NCBI RefSeq assembly: GCF_030409505.1
Contig: NZ_JAUFPZ010000002.1
Location: forward strand, 2,425,501 to 2,489,500
Source: Zunongwangia endophytica
GTDB taxonomy: Bacteria; Bacteroidota; Bacteroidia; Flavobacteriales; Flavobacteriaceae
DNA: 64,000 nucleotides
Reading direction: 5' to 3'
The translations under genes and the position numbers were made by a program. The notes under the pieces are model-generated. The model did no database searches. It was given only the letters and a program-made list of their open reading frames with translations, and was not told where the DNA came from. This document shows positions 33,691-43,281 of the stretch, one piece after another; position 1 is the stretch's first letter, and every line of letters starts with the position of its first letter.

Positions 33691-36393
33691 ATGAAAAAAG
33701 TTTTAAAAATTATAGGGATTACGCTGTTGGTGATCATTGTATTACTTATTGCAGCGCCATTTATATTTTCATCACAGATCGAAGATTTCGTGAAAAAAAC
33801 GATTAATGATAATGTTAATGCAAAGGTTGAATTTGCCGATATCGACCTTAGTTTTCTAAGAAGTTTCCCGCAAGCTACAGTTGTACTAAGTGAGATTAGC
33901 GTAATTAACAATGCTCCTTTTGAAGGTGATACTCTTGCTAATGTAGAAGAATTAACGCTTGAAATGAGCATCAAAGAATTGTTTAAAGGAAGTGAAGAAG
34001 CCAAAAAGATCGATGAGTTTAAAGTAAACAATGCGTATATCAATATCCTTGTAGATTCTTTAGGCCAGGCAAATTATGATATTGCCATTGCAGATACTAC
34101 AGCTACGGCAGAGACGCAAACCTCATCGAATACTAGTGGCGGATTCAGTTTAGATGTGCAGCATTACGAGATCAATAATTCGAAATTGAATTACGTTGAT
34201 AAAGGTGCAAAAATGGCGTTGATTTTAGAGGAATTAAATCACCAGGGAACCGGAGATTTTTCACTCGATCAAACCGAATTAGATACTGATACCGAAGCTA
34301 TCGTTTCTTTCGAATTTGATAGTATTAACTATTTAAGCCGAAATAAAATAGCTTTAGATGCCGTGCTTCAAATGGATCTGGAAAATATGAAATATACGTT
34401 TCTAGAGAATGAAGCTACTATAAACCAATTACCTTTAACTTTTGATGGTTTTGTCCAAATGGAGGGTAACGATACGAACATCGATCTTACTTTTAAAACA
34501 CCTTCATCTGATTTTAAAAACTTCTTAGCAGTAATTCCTGAAGTCTACGCCAAAAACATCGAAAATGTAGAAACTACAGGAGATTTTGTAGTGAACGGAA
34601 TAATTAAAGGAACAGCTAACGATACTTATATTCCAAAATTAGATATTAAAGTAAGCTCTAGTAATGCTTCTTTTAAATATCCAGATTTGCCAAAAAGTGT
34701 AGATGATATTAATCTGGATCTTCGTGTGTTAAACGAATCCGGAATTGTAGAAGATACCTACTTAACCTTTAACAACGTAAAGTTTAGAATCGATCAAGAT
34801 CGCTTTGCTGCTAATGGTAGCGTAAAAAACCTAATGGGAAATATGCTAGTGGATCTGGATTTAGATGGAACCCTAAATTTAGCGAATCTCGATCAGGCTT
34901 ATCCGCTGGATATGGATTTAGACTTAAATGGTATTTTAACGGTAGATGCTTCTGCTAATTTTGATATGGCTAGTATAGAAAAAGAGCAATATCAAAACGT
35001 AAAAAGCAGCGGTACGGCAAGTATTAAAAATTTCAGTTATAAATCTCCAGAAATCCCGAATGAGGTTAAAATATCCAGCGCGAAAGTAAACCTTAACCAG
35101 GGGAATGTTTCAGTTCCGGAACTAAATTTAACGACGGGACAAACCGATTTGCAAGCATCAGGAACTATACAGAATTTGATGGGATTCTTATTTACCGATC
35201 AGGTGCTAAAAGGAGACTTCAACGTAAAATCAAATACTTTTGCAGTTAGCGATTTTATGGTTGCACAAACTGAAGAAAAACCAGCTACAACTTCAGAAGA
35301 AAATTCTTCAGAAGAAACAAAAACAGAAAAAGTGACTACGGGTGAAGAGGCTATAAAAATTCCTTCATTCTTAGATGTCGCGCTTAGCTTTAATGCAAAT
35401 AAAATTTTATACGATAATCTTCAGTTGACCAATGCCAAAGGGAAAGTGATTATACGTGATGAAACTGCTACATTACAAAATATCACTTCAGATATATTTG
35501 GCGGAAATATCGCATTAAACGGAAATGTTTCTACCAAAAATCCTACGCCTACTTTCGATATGTCTTTAGACCTGAATGCGATAAGCATAGCGGAGTCTTT
35601 TAATGATTTGGAATTAATGCGAGGTCTTGCTCCTATCGCAAATGCGCTACAGGGAAAAATTCAGACTAATCTTAAACTTAAAGGTGACCTAAATAATGAC
35701 CTTACTCCTATTCTTACCACTTTAGCCGGAGATGCTTTAGCCGAAATTTTAACTGCAGATGTGGATACCAAAAAAATGCCGCTTTTAGCAAAATTAGATG
35801 ATCAGCTGAATTTTATAGATCTTGATGATATCAATCTAAATAATTTAAAGACAAAATTGAACTTTGATAACGGCGCGGTTAATATTCAGCCATTCGATTT
35901 TAAAATTAAAGATGTTTTAGTGCAGATTTCAGGAAGTCATGGTTTTGATATGAATATGAATTATAAGCTGAATTTGGATGTTCCTGCAAAATATTTGGGC
36001 AATCAGATAAGTGGCACCTTAAGCAAACTTAGCGGATCTAGTCTTGAAAATACGAAAGTTGAAATCCCAGTGGGATTAAACGGAACCTTCCAAAGCCCTA
36101 AGATTAACCTGAATATGCAACGAGCAATTACTAGTTTAACTCAGAAAATTGCTGAAGAACAAAAGGATAAATTAAAAGAAAAAGGAACTAATGCTCTAAA
36201 TGACCTTATTAATAAACAATTAGGGAAAAATAACAAAGGTAATCCTACAACGACCGACAGCACGGGTACTGCAAAACCAACAAAAGCTCCAGATTCTACA
36301 AAAACTCAGGAGAAGAAAATCGAAGATGCGGCTAAATCTATTCTTGGCGGGCTTTTGACTAAGAATAAAAAGAAGAAAGATACTGTGCAATAG
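33691..36393 (+). CDS. AsmA-family envelope protein
   Basis: A 900-residue protein with one N-terminal membrane anchor (residues about 5-25) and a long periplasmic beta-rich part. AsmA proteins form bridge-like grooves linking inner and outer membrane and are linked to lipid transport and outer-membrane homeostasis. Support is the start with Ile-Gly-Ile-Thr-Leu-Leu and Val-Lys-Lys-Thr-Ile-Asn-Asp-Asn-Val-Asn-Ala-Lys-Val-Glu-Phe, the repeated Ile/Val-x-Gly strand patterns, and the C-terminal AsmA_2-like block (Leu-Lys-Leu-Lys-Gly-Asp-Leu). The last 60 residues are a polar Lys/Thr-rich tail. Two Ser/Glu-rich linkers (near 530-545 and 850-880) separate domains. Confidence 0.8.
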   Translation: MKKVLKIIGITLLVIIVLLIAAPFIFSSQIEDFVKKTINDNVNAKVEFADIDLSFLRSFPQATVVLSEISVINNAPFEGDTLANVEELTLEMSIKELFKGSEEAKKIDEFKVNNAYINILVDSLGQANYDIAIADTTATAETQTSSNTSGGFSLDVQHYEINNSKLNYVDKGAKMALILEELNHQGTGDFSLDQTELDTDTEAIVSFEFDSINYLSRNKIALDAVLQMDLENMKYTFLENEATINQLPLTFDGFVQMEGNDTNIDLTFKTPSSDFKNFLAVIPEVYAKNIENVETTGDFVVNGIIKGTANDTYIPKLDIKVSSSNASFKYPDLPKSVDDINLDLRVLNESGIVEDTYLTFNNVKFRIDQDRFAANGSVKNLMGNMLVDLDLDGTLNLANLDQAYPLDMDLDLNGILTVDASANFDMASIEKEQYQNVKSSGTASIKNFSYKSPEIPNEVKISSAKVNLNQGNVSVPELNLTTGQTDLQASGTIQNLMGFLFTDQVLKGDFNVKSNTFAVSDFMVAQTEEKPATTSEENSSEETKTEKVTTGEEAIKIPSFLDVALSFNANKILYDNLQLTNAKGKVIIRDETATLQNITSDIFGGNIALNGNVSTKNPTPTFDMSLDLNAISIAESFNDLELMRGLAPIANALQGKIQTNLKLKGDLNNDLTPILTTLAGDALAEILTADVDTKKMPLLAKLDDQLNFIDLDDINLNNLKTKLNFDNGAVNIQPFDFKIKDVLVQISGSHGFDMNMNYKLNLDVPAKYLGNQISGTLSKLSGSSLENTKVEIPVGLNGTFQSPKINLNMQRAITSLTQKIAEEQKDKLKEKGTNALNDLINKQLGKNNKGNPTTTDSTGTAKPTKAPDSTKTQEKKIEDAAKSILGGLLTKNKKKKDTVQ

Positions 36394-36403
36394 TTCAATG
36401 AGT

Positions 36404-36438
36404 AGTGCGTAGTGCGTAGTGCGTAGTGCGTAGTGCGT
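36404..36438 (+). repeat. Five perfect tandem copies of a 7-bp unit
   Basis: AGTGCGT is repeated five times without mismatch, 10 bp after the stop of the AsmA-like gene and just before its terminator. Copy number may vary between strains. Confidence 0.9.
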
Positions 36439-36448
36439 AAAAAAGAAG

Positions 36449-36484
36449 ACCCGCTTGGATTCTAAAAATCTAAGCGGGTTTTTA
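36449..36484. terminator. Intrinsic terminator between AsmA-like gene and convergent gene
   Basis: Arms around 36449-36460 and 36469-36480 pair over 12 bp with one G-T/A mismatch and are followed by a T run. It serves the plus-strand gene; its T run overlaps the stop region of the minus-strand gene at 36482. Confidence 0.7.
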
Positions 36485-37039
36485 TTTAATATTTATGTTG
36501 TTTGCCTCCGCAATATTAGCTGGTGTCTTTGTGATAAACTTTGCCAATACAATATGATGACCTTTCTTGGAAGTCGGTATTTCTTCTAAAGTTAGTTTCA
36601 GCATAAAATTTGTATCCACCTTATATAAAGCACAATCAAGATCTAGCACTTCTTTATCTATTTGAACTACGATAGGCAAATCAATATCTGCATGTTCTAA
36701 AATGAGATCTTTTATAGACACATACTCAGGTTGATATTCGTCTTTATAGGTAATAATTATTTTACCATCAAAATGAGCGCTATCTAGAATAAAAGGCTCT
36801 TTCTCGACTTCAAGACTTTTAATATTATCGGGGTTTAGGGTTGGATACAAAACCTGATTCGCTATAAATTGATCTTCTATAAAAAGAGCGATCTGATCTT
36901 CAGCATTAGCACTATTCAATAGATTAACGACCTCCATTTCAGAATCTTCTGAATACTTTTTTTGGGGATGTTCTATTTCTTGTCCAAAAAGCAAAGAAGT
37001 TGTAAAAAATAATAAGACAAAATTCGATAATTTCAACAT
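36482..37039 (-). CDS. Exported protein of unknown function
   Basis: A 185-residue protein with an N-terminal signal peptide (MLKLSNFVLLFFTTSLLFG, cleavage expected before Gln). The mature part is acidic, with a single Cys and predicted mixed alpha/beta content; a Tyr-Lys-Val-Asp-Thr-Asn segment precedes the C-terminus. No family is recognised. It is expected in the periplasm or outer membrane. The gene lies on the same strand as the acetyltransferase and DUF2797 genes upstream but is 32 bp away. Confidence 0.55.
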   Translation of the reverse strand: MLKLSNFVLLFFTTSLLFGQEIEHPQKKYSEDSEMEVVNLLNSANAEDQIALFIEDQFIANQVLYPTLNPDNIKSLEVEKEPFILDSAHFDGKIIITYKDEYQPEYVSIKDLILEHADIDLPIVVQIDKEVLDLDCALYKVDTNFMLKLTLEEIPTSKKGHHIVLAKFITKTPANIAEANNINIK

Positions 37040-37070
37040 AAATCTTATTTTTTAGTACAAACAGGAAACA

Positions 37071-37631
37071 CTATTTCTCTATTTTTTTAATTACTTTACA
37101 AGGATTTCCGGCAGCGAAAACATCATCAGGAATGTCTTTGGTCACTACACTTCCTGCTCCTATAACTGCTCGATTTCCAATTTTGACACCGGGACAGATG
37201 GTAACATTCCCACCAACCCAAACATCTTCTCCTATTTCTATCGCTTTAGAAAATTCTAAAAGTGAAGCCCTTTCCTTTGCATTTAGAGGATGCGAAGCAG
37301 TATAAATTTGCACATTAGGACCAAACATACTTCGAGAACCTATGCTAACTTCCATGCCATCCAAAATGACACAATTAAAATTGAAGTAAACACCGTCTCC
37401 AGTTTTGATGTTATACCCGTAATCACAAAAGAAAGGTGGCTGAACAACTAATTCTTTTCCACCATTCGGAATCAAATCTTTCAAAGTAGCAGTTAACTTT
37501 TCCGGCTGTTCTTCGGGAATAGAATTATACTTTTTTATAAGTTCCCTCGCTTTCAAACGCTCTTTAGTCAGCTCTTCATCACCAGCAAAATATAATTCAC
37601 CAGAAAGCATTTTTTCTTTTTGTGATTTCAT
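37071..37631 (-). CDS. Sugar O-acetyltransferase, LacA/Maa type
   Basis: A 186-residue left-handed beta-helix acetyltransferase that should transfer acetyl from acetyl-CoA to a sugar hydroxyl. The N-terminal Met-Leu-Ser-Gly-Glu-Leu-Tyr motif is typical of maltose/galactoside acetyltransferases. Hexapeptide repeats run from about residue 75 to 170, with the catalytic His in Tyr-Thr-Ala-Ser-His-Pro-Leu near residue 112 and a Gly-Ala-Gly-Ser-Val-Val-Thr-Lys-Asp-Ile-Pro end motif. It sits 9 bp after the DUF2797 gene and is probably co-transcribed with it. The acceptor sugar is unknown. Confidence 0.9.
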   Translation of the reverse strand: MKSQKEKMLSGELYFAGDEELTKERLKARELIKKYNSIPEEQPEKLTATLKDLIPNGGKELVVQPPFFCDYGYNIKTGDGVYFNFNCVILDGMEVSIGSRSMFGPNVQIYTASHPLNAKERASLLEFSKAIEIGEDVWVGGNVTICPGVKIGNRAVIGAGSVVTKDIPDDVFAAGNPCKVIKKIEK

Positions 37632-37640
37632 ACGTTGGTT

Positions 37641-38435
37641 TTAAGCGATCTTAAGTTCTACCACAAAACCTTCATGAGCTCTAACATTAAAAGCAGTTCC
37701 ATCTTCAAATAATAGATATTGGCCTTTTACACCCATTAATTTTCCCTGATAAAATGGTGATTTTGTAAGATTCAGCGTTTTAATTTTTGATGAAAATTCC
37801 TTTACAGGAAACTTAATTTCAGTTTCTTTATTATCCGGTAAATAGTACGCTTTGGCTTCTTCAGGAATAAAATCTTTTAATTTTTCTCGCTCTTCTTCCA
37901 GGTTTAAATCTAAAATATCATTGGTTAACATTTTCCGCCAGTTTGTTTTATCAGAAACATGAGCCTTTAAAGCAATTTCTGTAATTCCGGCCAAATATCT
38001 ATTGGGAACTTCTACAATTTCAATTGCTTCGTGTGCTCCCTGATCGATCCATCTTGTAGGCACCTGAGTTTTACGAGTCACACCAACTTTTACATTACTT
38101 GAATTTGCTAAATAAACGATATGCGGTGTTAGCTGCACTCTTTTTTCGTATTCTAAATCTCGATCTTCCTGATCTAAATGTGCTTTACTGAGTTCTGGCT
38201 TCATAATCCATTCTCCCGCCTGCGGTATCGAGGTAAAACAATCGTAACAAAAACCCTGTCTAAAAATTTTCTTTTGTTGTCCACAATTAAGGCATTGAAA
38301 ACGTAGAAAATTCAGACTTAAGTTTTTCTCTAGAAGCTGATTAAGATTTAAAAAATCGTTCTCAAATTCCAGATAATACTCTACATTTTCCAACAGTTCT
38401 GTTTTCATTTTGGTGAGCACACCTTCGTATCTCAT
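37641..38435 (-). CDS. DUF2797 family protein with zinc-finger-like cluster
   Basis: A 264-residue protein. Residues about 48-66 hold a Cys-x2-Cys...Cys-x2-Cys set that could bind zinc. Residues about 105-130 contain Tyr-Leu-Ala-Asn-Ser-Ser-Asn-Val-Lys-Val-Gly-Val-Thr-Arg and a Pro-Thr-Arg-Trp-Ile-Asp-Gln-Gly motif, which I associate with DUF2797 (distant GIY-YIG-like resemblance is a guess). No signal peptide, so it is cytosolic. Function is unknown. It may form a two-gene unit with the acetyltransferase downstream. Confidence 0.7.
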   Translation of the reverse strand: MRYEGVLTKMKTELLENVEYYLEFENDFLNLNQLLEKNLSLNFLRFQCLNCGQQKKIFRQGFCYDCFTSIPQAGEWIMKPELSKAHLDQEDRDLEYEKRVQLTPHIVYLANSSNVKVGVTRKTQVPTRWIDQGAHEAIEIVEVPNRYLAGITEIALKAHVSDKTNWRKMLTNDILDLNLEEEREKLKDFIPEEAKAYYLPDNKETEIKFPVKEFSSKIKTLNLTKSPFYQGKLMGVKGQYLLFEDGTAFNVRAHEGFVVELKIA

Positions 38436-38547
38436 ATCTTTTTCATTATTTTTAACTGATGCGTTTTTGCAGGCTTCAAAGATTCGGTTATTTTTAACCT
38501 ACCAACCAAAAAGCTCTGTAAAGAGTTGATAAATATATAATAAATAA

Positions 38548-40059
38548 ATGCCAATTCCATTAGTAAATTCCATTGCTTCATGGTTTCTAAAGAAGCGTAT
38601 TCACCAAATGGAATTATTTATAAAGTATCCTCACGATGTACAGGATGAGCTTCTAAAAGGACTAATTCATAAAGCTAAAAACACAGAAATTGGTAGAAAA
38701 TATGCATTTTCTGAAATCAAATCCTATAAGGATTTCGCTTCTCGTGTCCCATTACATTCTTACGAAAATTATTACGAAGCGATCGAAAGAAGCCGTTTAG
38801 GAGAAAATAATATCTTTTGGCCTACACCTATAAAATGGTTCGCAAAATCTAGCGGAACTACTAATGCGAAAAGTAAATTTATACCAGTAAGTGAGGATTC
38901 TCTGGAGCATTGTCATTATGCTGCCGGGAAAGATCTGCTTTGCGTGTATTTAAATAATAACCCAGGCTCTCAGTTTTTTACAGGTAAAAGTTTACGCTTA
39001 GGCGGAAGTAAAGAAATATACAAAGATAAAGGGACTAGCTACGGTGATTTATCGGCTATTTTAATTGATAATATGCCTTTTTGGGCCGAGTTTAGTAGCA
39101 CGCCAAGTAATGAAGTTTCTTTGATGCATGATTGGGAAGTAAAAATGCAAGCCATTGTTGAAGAAACCATAAAAGAAAATGTAACCAGTCTTGCCGGCGT
39201 TCCTTCCTGGATGTTGGTTTTGCTGAATAACGTTTTAGAACATACCGGTAAAGAAAGTATTTTCGAAGTTTGGCGAAATATTGAAGTTTATTTTCACGGT
39301 GGTGTAAGCTTCGATCCTTATGCCGCTCAATATCAAAAGATCTTACCTAACGAAGATTTTAGATATTACGAAATTTATAACGCTTCGGAAGGTTTTTTTG
39401 CCTGTCAGGATCAAAATGACAATAAAGATTTGCTCTTAATGTTAGACTACGGAATTTTCTATGAGTTTATTCCGATGCATACCTACGGAAGTAATGAGGA
39501 AGAGATCATCCCCCTTTCTGAAGTTGAAATTGGTAAAAATTACGCCATCGTTATTACGACCAATGCAGGTTTATGGCGTTATAAAATTGGCGATACGGTT
39601 CGATTTACCTCAACTAGTCCCTATCGTATAAAAGTATCTGGAAGAACAAAACATCACATTAACGTTTTTGGCGAAGAGTTGATTATAGAAAACGCAGAAA
39701 CTGCATTAAAAAAAGCATCGCTTACCAACAATTGCGAGATTGTCGATTATACAGCTGCCCCGGTTTTTATGGATGGGAAAGAAAAAGGAGCGCACGAGTG
39801 GATTATTGAATTTAAGAATCCGCCAAAATCTATGTCAGAATTTAATGAAGATTTAGACAAGGCCCTGCAGCAAGTAAATAGTGATTACGAAGCGAAGCGC
39901 TATTTAAATATGACTCTGAATGCGCCTAAAATTCACGTAGCACGGGAAAAGTTATTTCATGATTGGCTTCAGAAAAATGGTAAACTAGGCGGGCAGCATA
40001 AAATACCAAGATTATCGAATTCTAGAGATTATGTGGAAGAATTACTAGGGATGATGTAG
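38548..40059 (+). CDS. GH3-family acyl-adenylating protein
   Basis: A 503-residue protein of the GH3 (auxin-responsive) family, part of the acyl-adenylate-forming superfamily. Plant members join amino acids to hormones; the role in bacteria is not known. The three nucleotide-binding motifs are visible: Ser-Ser-Gly-Thr-Thr-Asn-Ala-Lys-Ser-Lys near residue 105, Tyr-Asn-Ala-Ser-Glu-Gly near 280, and Leu-Trp-Arg-Tyr-Lys-Ile-Gly-Asp-Thr-Val near 345. The length is slightly shorter than plant GH3 enzymes. It stands alone between intergenic repeats, so no operon helps to find a substrate. Confidence 0.85.
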   Translation: MPIPLVNSIASWFLKKRIHQMELFIKYPHDVQDELLKGLIHKAKNTEIGRKYAFSEIKSYKDFASRVPLHSYENYYEAIERSRLGENNIFWPTPIKWFAKSSGTTNAKSKFIPVSEDSLEHCHYAAGKDLLCVYLNNNPGSQFFTGKSLRLGGSKEIYKDKGTSYGDLSAILIDNMPFWAEFSSTPSNEVSLMHDWEVKMQAIVEETIKENVTSLAGVPSWMLVLLNNVLEHTGKESIFEVWRNIEVYFHGGVSFDPYAAQYQKILPNEDFRYYEIYNASEGFFACQDQNDNKDLLLMLDYGIFYEFIPMHTYGSNEEEIIPLSEVEIGKNYAIVITTNAGLWRYKIGDTVRFTSTSPYRIKVSGRTKHHINVFGEELIIENAETALKKASLTNNCEIVDYTAAPVFMDGKEKGAHEWIIEFKNPPKSMSEFNEDLDKALQQVNSDYEAKRYLNMTLNAPKIHVAREKLFHDWLQKNGKLGGQHKIPRLSNSRDYVEELLGMM

Positions 40060-40562
40060 ATGATTAGTTAACGGTTTATAGTTATCATTAAACAAGTTTA
40101 CAAAGCTCAATTAACAGTAATCAATTAACAGGAAGGCTTTTAGTTTCCAGCTGTCAGCAATTAACAGTCAGCTTTTAGCTTTTAGTTCTCAGAGAGCGGC
40201 CTTCAACTAATTTTAAATTATCGTGATTCCGGACTTGATCCGGGATCTCATATTATATTGTAAAGCAAATTATAGTGATAAGACTCTGAATCAAGCTCAT
40301 AGTGAGCACACCTCATTATGATTTATTGCAGGCATTCAATTTTGGATTTACAAGTTGAAGGAAAGAATAAATACTATCAGAAAATTCTAATATAACATTC
40401 TAGGTTTTCTCTCTGATAATCGCTTGCTATAATTCAAAACGATGAATTTCGAATGAAACCCTTTAAGTAATTCAGTAATAAAAAGCTTTAAAACTCATCC
40501 ATTTTCTATATTTTAGCTTTTAAATATCAGCTCTAACCGTGAATTATCTTAAACAACAAAAT
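40060..40562. other. Gene-free region with decayed repeats
   Basis: No supported gene. The first 140 bases contain short, repeated AACAGTCAGCTTTTAG-like pieces. At 40219-40247 there is ATTCCGGACTTGATCCGGGATCTCAT, the same inverted-repeat family as the repeats at 24607. The rest is AT-rich and contains no obvious RNA. A short GTG-initiated extension (40539) in frame with the next gene is possible but the signal peptide favours 40563. Confidence 0.6.
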
Positions 40563-41054
40563 ATGCGAAAAGCCTTACTATTTCTTATTCCACTTTTAAT
40601 TTGTCTAATATCAATTGGATGCGGTAGCGATTCTAAAGAAATATCACTTAACGAATTTAACGAAGAAATTTTACCTTCCGAAGAAATCAAGAAAGTGGTA
40701 ATCGAAGATCGCGAAGATATATTCATTTATACTTCAGAAAAGGTACCTTATAGACTTAAGGCTAGCGAAATTGGTGATATCGAAGAATTTATAGATCATT
40801 TATACTCTCAGCAAGAAAATATAGATATCACCTATAATGCGAATGTTAATAATACAGGACTTTTATTATGGCAACTTTTTAATCTCCTTGTTCCCATCCT
40901 TTTACTTACTCACATCATATTATTATGGATTGCATTAAGAAAGGTCATTAAATCTACAGCTGGAGATCTAGAGAAAATCCTATACGCTATGATTTCAATA
41001 TTCGTTCCATTCTTTGGCCCGATTATTTATTTAACCACAAAACCAAAATCATAA
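40563..41054 (+). CDS. Lipoprotein with FtsH-extracellular-like domain and membrane spans
   Basis: From the ATG at 40563 the protein has 163 residues. It opens with a lipoprotein signal and lipobox ending Ser-Ile-Gly-Cys at residue 20. Residues about 27-70 (Ile-Ser-Leu-Asn-Glu-Phe...Val-Val-Ile-Glu) resemble the small periplasmic domain at the N-terminus of FtsH. Two hydrophobic segments follow (about 98-118 and 138-155), the second with Pro-Phe-Phe-Gly-Pro-Ile-Ile-Tyr, a pattern of PLDc_N-like membrane domains. The alternative GTG start at 40539 adds eight polar residues. Function is unknown; this mix of domains is unusual. Confidence 0.55.
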   Translation: MRKALLFLIPLLICLISIGCGSDSKEISLNEFNEEILPSEEIKKVVIEDREDIFIYTSEKVPYRLKASEIGDIEEFIDHLYSQQENIDITYNANVNNTGLLLWQLFNLLVPILLLTHIILLWIALRKVIKSTAGDLEKILYAMISIFVPFFGPIIYLTTKPKS

Positions 41055-41076
41055 CGAAAGATTATTAAAAGAAAAA

Positions 41077-41113
41077 CCCTCATTTTCACTTTAGAATATG
41101 AGGGCTTTTTTTA
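41077..41113. terminator. Bidirectional terminator
   Basis: Arms 41077-41083 and 41098-41104 pair over 7 bp, with A runs before and T runs after, so it can serve both the lipoprotein gene at 40563 and hemL on the minus strand. Confidence 0.65.
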
Positions 41114-41130
41114 GTTTCAACTAGTTATTA

Positions 41131-42423
41131 TTAGTCAAAATCTTTAGTTACTTTATCTACAGCTGCAATCGTTGCATCTAAATCATCGTAACTTAACGCA
41201 TCACTAATAAACCAGGTTTCAAAAGCACTTGGTGCAATATAAATTCCGTTTTCTAACATTCCGTGGAAAAAAGTATTGAACTTTCCATTTTTTGCAGCTT
41301 CCGCAGAAGAAGCAAAATCAGTTACTGCATCTTCAGAAAAATGTACAGAAATCATCGAACCTACTCGGTTAATCGTATGTTTTACTCCATTTGCATTTAA
41401 AACTTTCTCCATACCTTCATGAAGATATTCGGTCTTTTTATCGATACTTTTAAAAATCTCAGGATTTCCAGATAGTTCAGTAAGCATCGCTAATCCGGCT
41501 GCCATCGCCAGTGGATTTCCACTTAAGGTTCCTGCCTGATATACCGGCCCAACAGGAGCCAAATAATCCATAATTTCATTTCGGGCAGCAAAAGCACCAA
41601 CCGGCAAACCTCCACCAATTACTTTTCCAAAGCAAACAATATCAGCATTGATTCCTAATCGTTCCTGTACACCACCTGCTGCCAATCTAAAACCTGTCAT
41701 CACCTCATCGAAAATCAGTAAGATTCCGGTTTCATCACAAAGCTTTCTCAAACCTTCCAAAAATCCTTCAGTTGGAGGAATACATCCCATATTTCCCGGC
41801 ACAGGTTCTACAATAATACAGGCAATTTCATCCTTATTTTGTTCAGCAATCTGCTTCACTTCCTCTAAATCATTATAAGCGGCAAGCAAAGTATCTTTTG
41901 CCGTTCCCTGCGTAACACCCGGGCTGTTAGGCGTTCCAAAAGTCATCGCTCCACTCCCAGCCTGAATTAAAAATGAATCACTATGCCCGTGATAACAACC
42001 TGCAAATTTGATAATTTTCTCTTTTCCGGTAAAACCTCTGGCTAGTCGAACTGCACTCATACAAGCTTCGGTTCCTGAGTTTACCATTCTAATCTTATCG
42101 ATATTCGGAACCATTTTTACCGCTAATTCGGCTATTTTGGTTTCAATCTCTGTAGGCGTACCAAACGAAGTTCCTTTTTTAGCTCTTTCAATTACCGCAT
42201 CTACTACCGGTTTATGAGCATGACCAAGTATCATTGGCCCCCAGGAATTAATATAATCGACAAGCTTATTTCCGTCTTCATCATAAATATAAGCACCTTC
42301 GGCTCTTTCAATAAAAATAGGATCTCCTCCTACCGCTTTAAAAGCTCTAACCGGTGAATTTACTCCACCCGGAATTACTTTTTTAGCTTCAGCAAATAAG
42401 GCACTACTTCTTTGATAAATCAT
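41131..42423 (-). CDS. hemL: Glutamate-1-semialdehyde 2,1-aminomutase
   Basis: A 430-residue PLP-dependent class III aminotransferase-fold enzyme that turns glutamate-1-semialdehyde into 5-aminolevulinate, the first tetrapyrrole precursor in the C5 pathway. Support: [10 protein letters not shown] near residue 19, Asn-Ser-Gly-Thr-Glu-Ala near 115, Phe-Asp-Glu-Val-Met-Thr-Gly-Phe-Arg near 238, and the PLP lysine in Gly-Lys-Val-Ile-Gly-Gly-Gly-Leu-Pro near 266. Length is standard. It lies downstream of the glucosaminidase gene on the same strand, 15 bp away, possibly in one transcript. Confidence 0.97.
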   Translation of the reverse strand: MIYQRSSALFAEAKKVIPGGVNSPVRAFKAVGGDPIFIERAEGAYIYDEDGNKLVDYINSWGPMILGHAHKPVVDAVIERAKKGTSFGTPTEIETKIAELAVKMVPNIDKIRMVNSGTEACMSAVRLARGFTGKEKIIKFAGCYHGHSDSFLIQAGSGAMTFGTPNSPGVTQGTAKDTLLAAYNDLEEVKQIAEQNKDEIACIIVEPVPGNMGCIPPTEGFLEGLRKLCDETGILLIFDEVMTGFRLAAGGVQERLGINADIVCFGKVIGGGLPVGAFAARNEIMDYLAPVGPVYQAGTLSGNPLAMAAGLAMLTELSGNPEIFKSIDKKTEYLHEGMEKVLNANGVKHTINRVGSMISVHFSEDAVTDFASSAEAAKNGKFNTFFHGMLENGIYIAPSAFETWFISDALSYDDLDATIAAVDKVTKDFD

Positions 42424-42438
42424 ATAATTGCAATTTTC

Positions 42439-43281
42439 TTATGGTCGTTCTTTTACTAATAAGGTTTGTCCTATATCAATAGTATTTCCAACTAATCGGT
42501 TTAATCTTTTAATCTCTTCTACAGTTGTGTCGTATCGTTTGGCGATAGAATACAAAGTATCTCCTTTTTTAACAATATAACTGTCGCCTTTTGCTTTAAA
42601 CTCGGTCGTGTAATTTGGCGAAGGACGATCTAAAACTTCAGCATCATAGCGATATAGTTCGTAACGCTCAATCAAGTCCATCAACTTCTGTGGATAGCGA
42701 CGATCGGTAGCATAACCTGCATCCCTTAATCCTTTTGCCCAACCTTTGTAATCATCGGTATCCAAATCAAAAAGCGCTGCATAGCGACGTCTTTCTGCCA
42801 GGAATAAAGAATGATCTCTAAAAGAATATTTTGGATGGCGATATTTTCTAAAACACTCCTGATTGCGATCATCGTCGTGATAAATCTTATCGCCCTGCCA
42901 ATCGTGACATTTAATCCCAAAGTGATTATTAGCCTCTTGCGCCAATCTTCCTTTTCCCGAACCAGATTCGAGAATTCCCTGTGCCAAAGTTATGCTTGCA
43001 GGCACTTTGTACAATTGCATTTCCTGCTGCGCAATTGGCGCATAATCGGCGATATAGTTTTCTACGGTAAAATCGTAGGTTCTTACCGGCATAGTTTCAG
43101 CATCAGCAATTTCAGCAGGAGTATTGGTATTCCTGTTTCCCTGATTACGATTATTGATTACCGCTTCGTTTCTATGCTTTCTATTTTTACGAGTAGTCAC
43201 TTTTTTCTTACTTCCGCAGGAAGCGACAACTAGTGATAATAAAATTAGTATGATGTAAGGCTTCAACCTCATATTATTCAA
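42439..43281 (-). CDS. LysM-containing N-acetylglucosaminidase lipoprotein
   Basis: A 280-residue peptidoglycan hydrolase. A lipobox Val-Ala-Ser-Cys is at residue about 22. After a basic, Asn-rich linker, residues about 70-215 are a GH73-like glucosaminidase domain with Ala-Gln-Gly-Ile-Leu-Glu-Ser-Gly-Ser-Gly near residue 105 (catalytic Glu) and Ala-Gly-Tyr-Ala-Thr-Asp-Arg-Arg-Tyr-Pro near 190. A C-terminal LysM (Lys-Lys-Gly-Asp-Thr-Leu-Tyr-Ser-Ile-Ala) binds glycan. It overlaps the deaminase gene by 8 bp. Likely role: cell wall remodelling from the outer membrane. Confidence 0.88.
   Translation of the reverse strand: MNNMRLKPYIILILLSLVVASCGSKKKVTTRKNRKHRNEAVINNRNQGNRNTNTPAEIADAETMPVRTYDFTVENYIADYAPIAQQEMQLYKVPASITLAQGILESGSGKGRLAQEANNHFGIKCHDWQGDKIYHDDDRNQECFRKYRHPKYSFRDHSLFLAERRRYAALFDLDTDDYKGWAKGLRDAGYATDRRYPQKLMDLIERYELYRYDAEVLDRPSPNYTTEFKAKGDSYIVKKGDTLYSIAKRYDTTVEEIKRLNRLVGNTIDIGQTLLVKERP

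Noticed and set aside
36404..36438. CRISPR or attachment site from the 7-bp repeats
   Set aside because: Units are too short and abut directly, with no spacers.
42811..43233. 140-residue frame on the plus strand
   Set aside because: It is antisense to the glucosaminidase gene, which has clear catalytic and LysM motifs.
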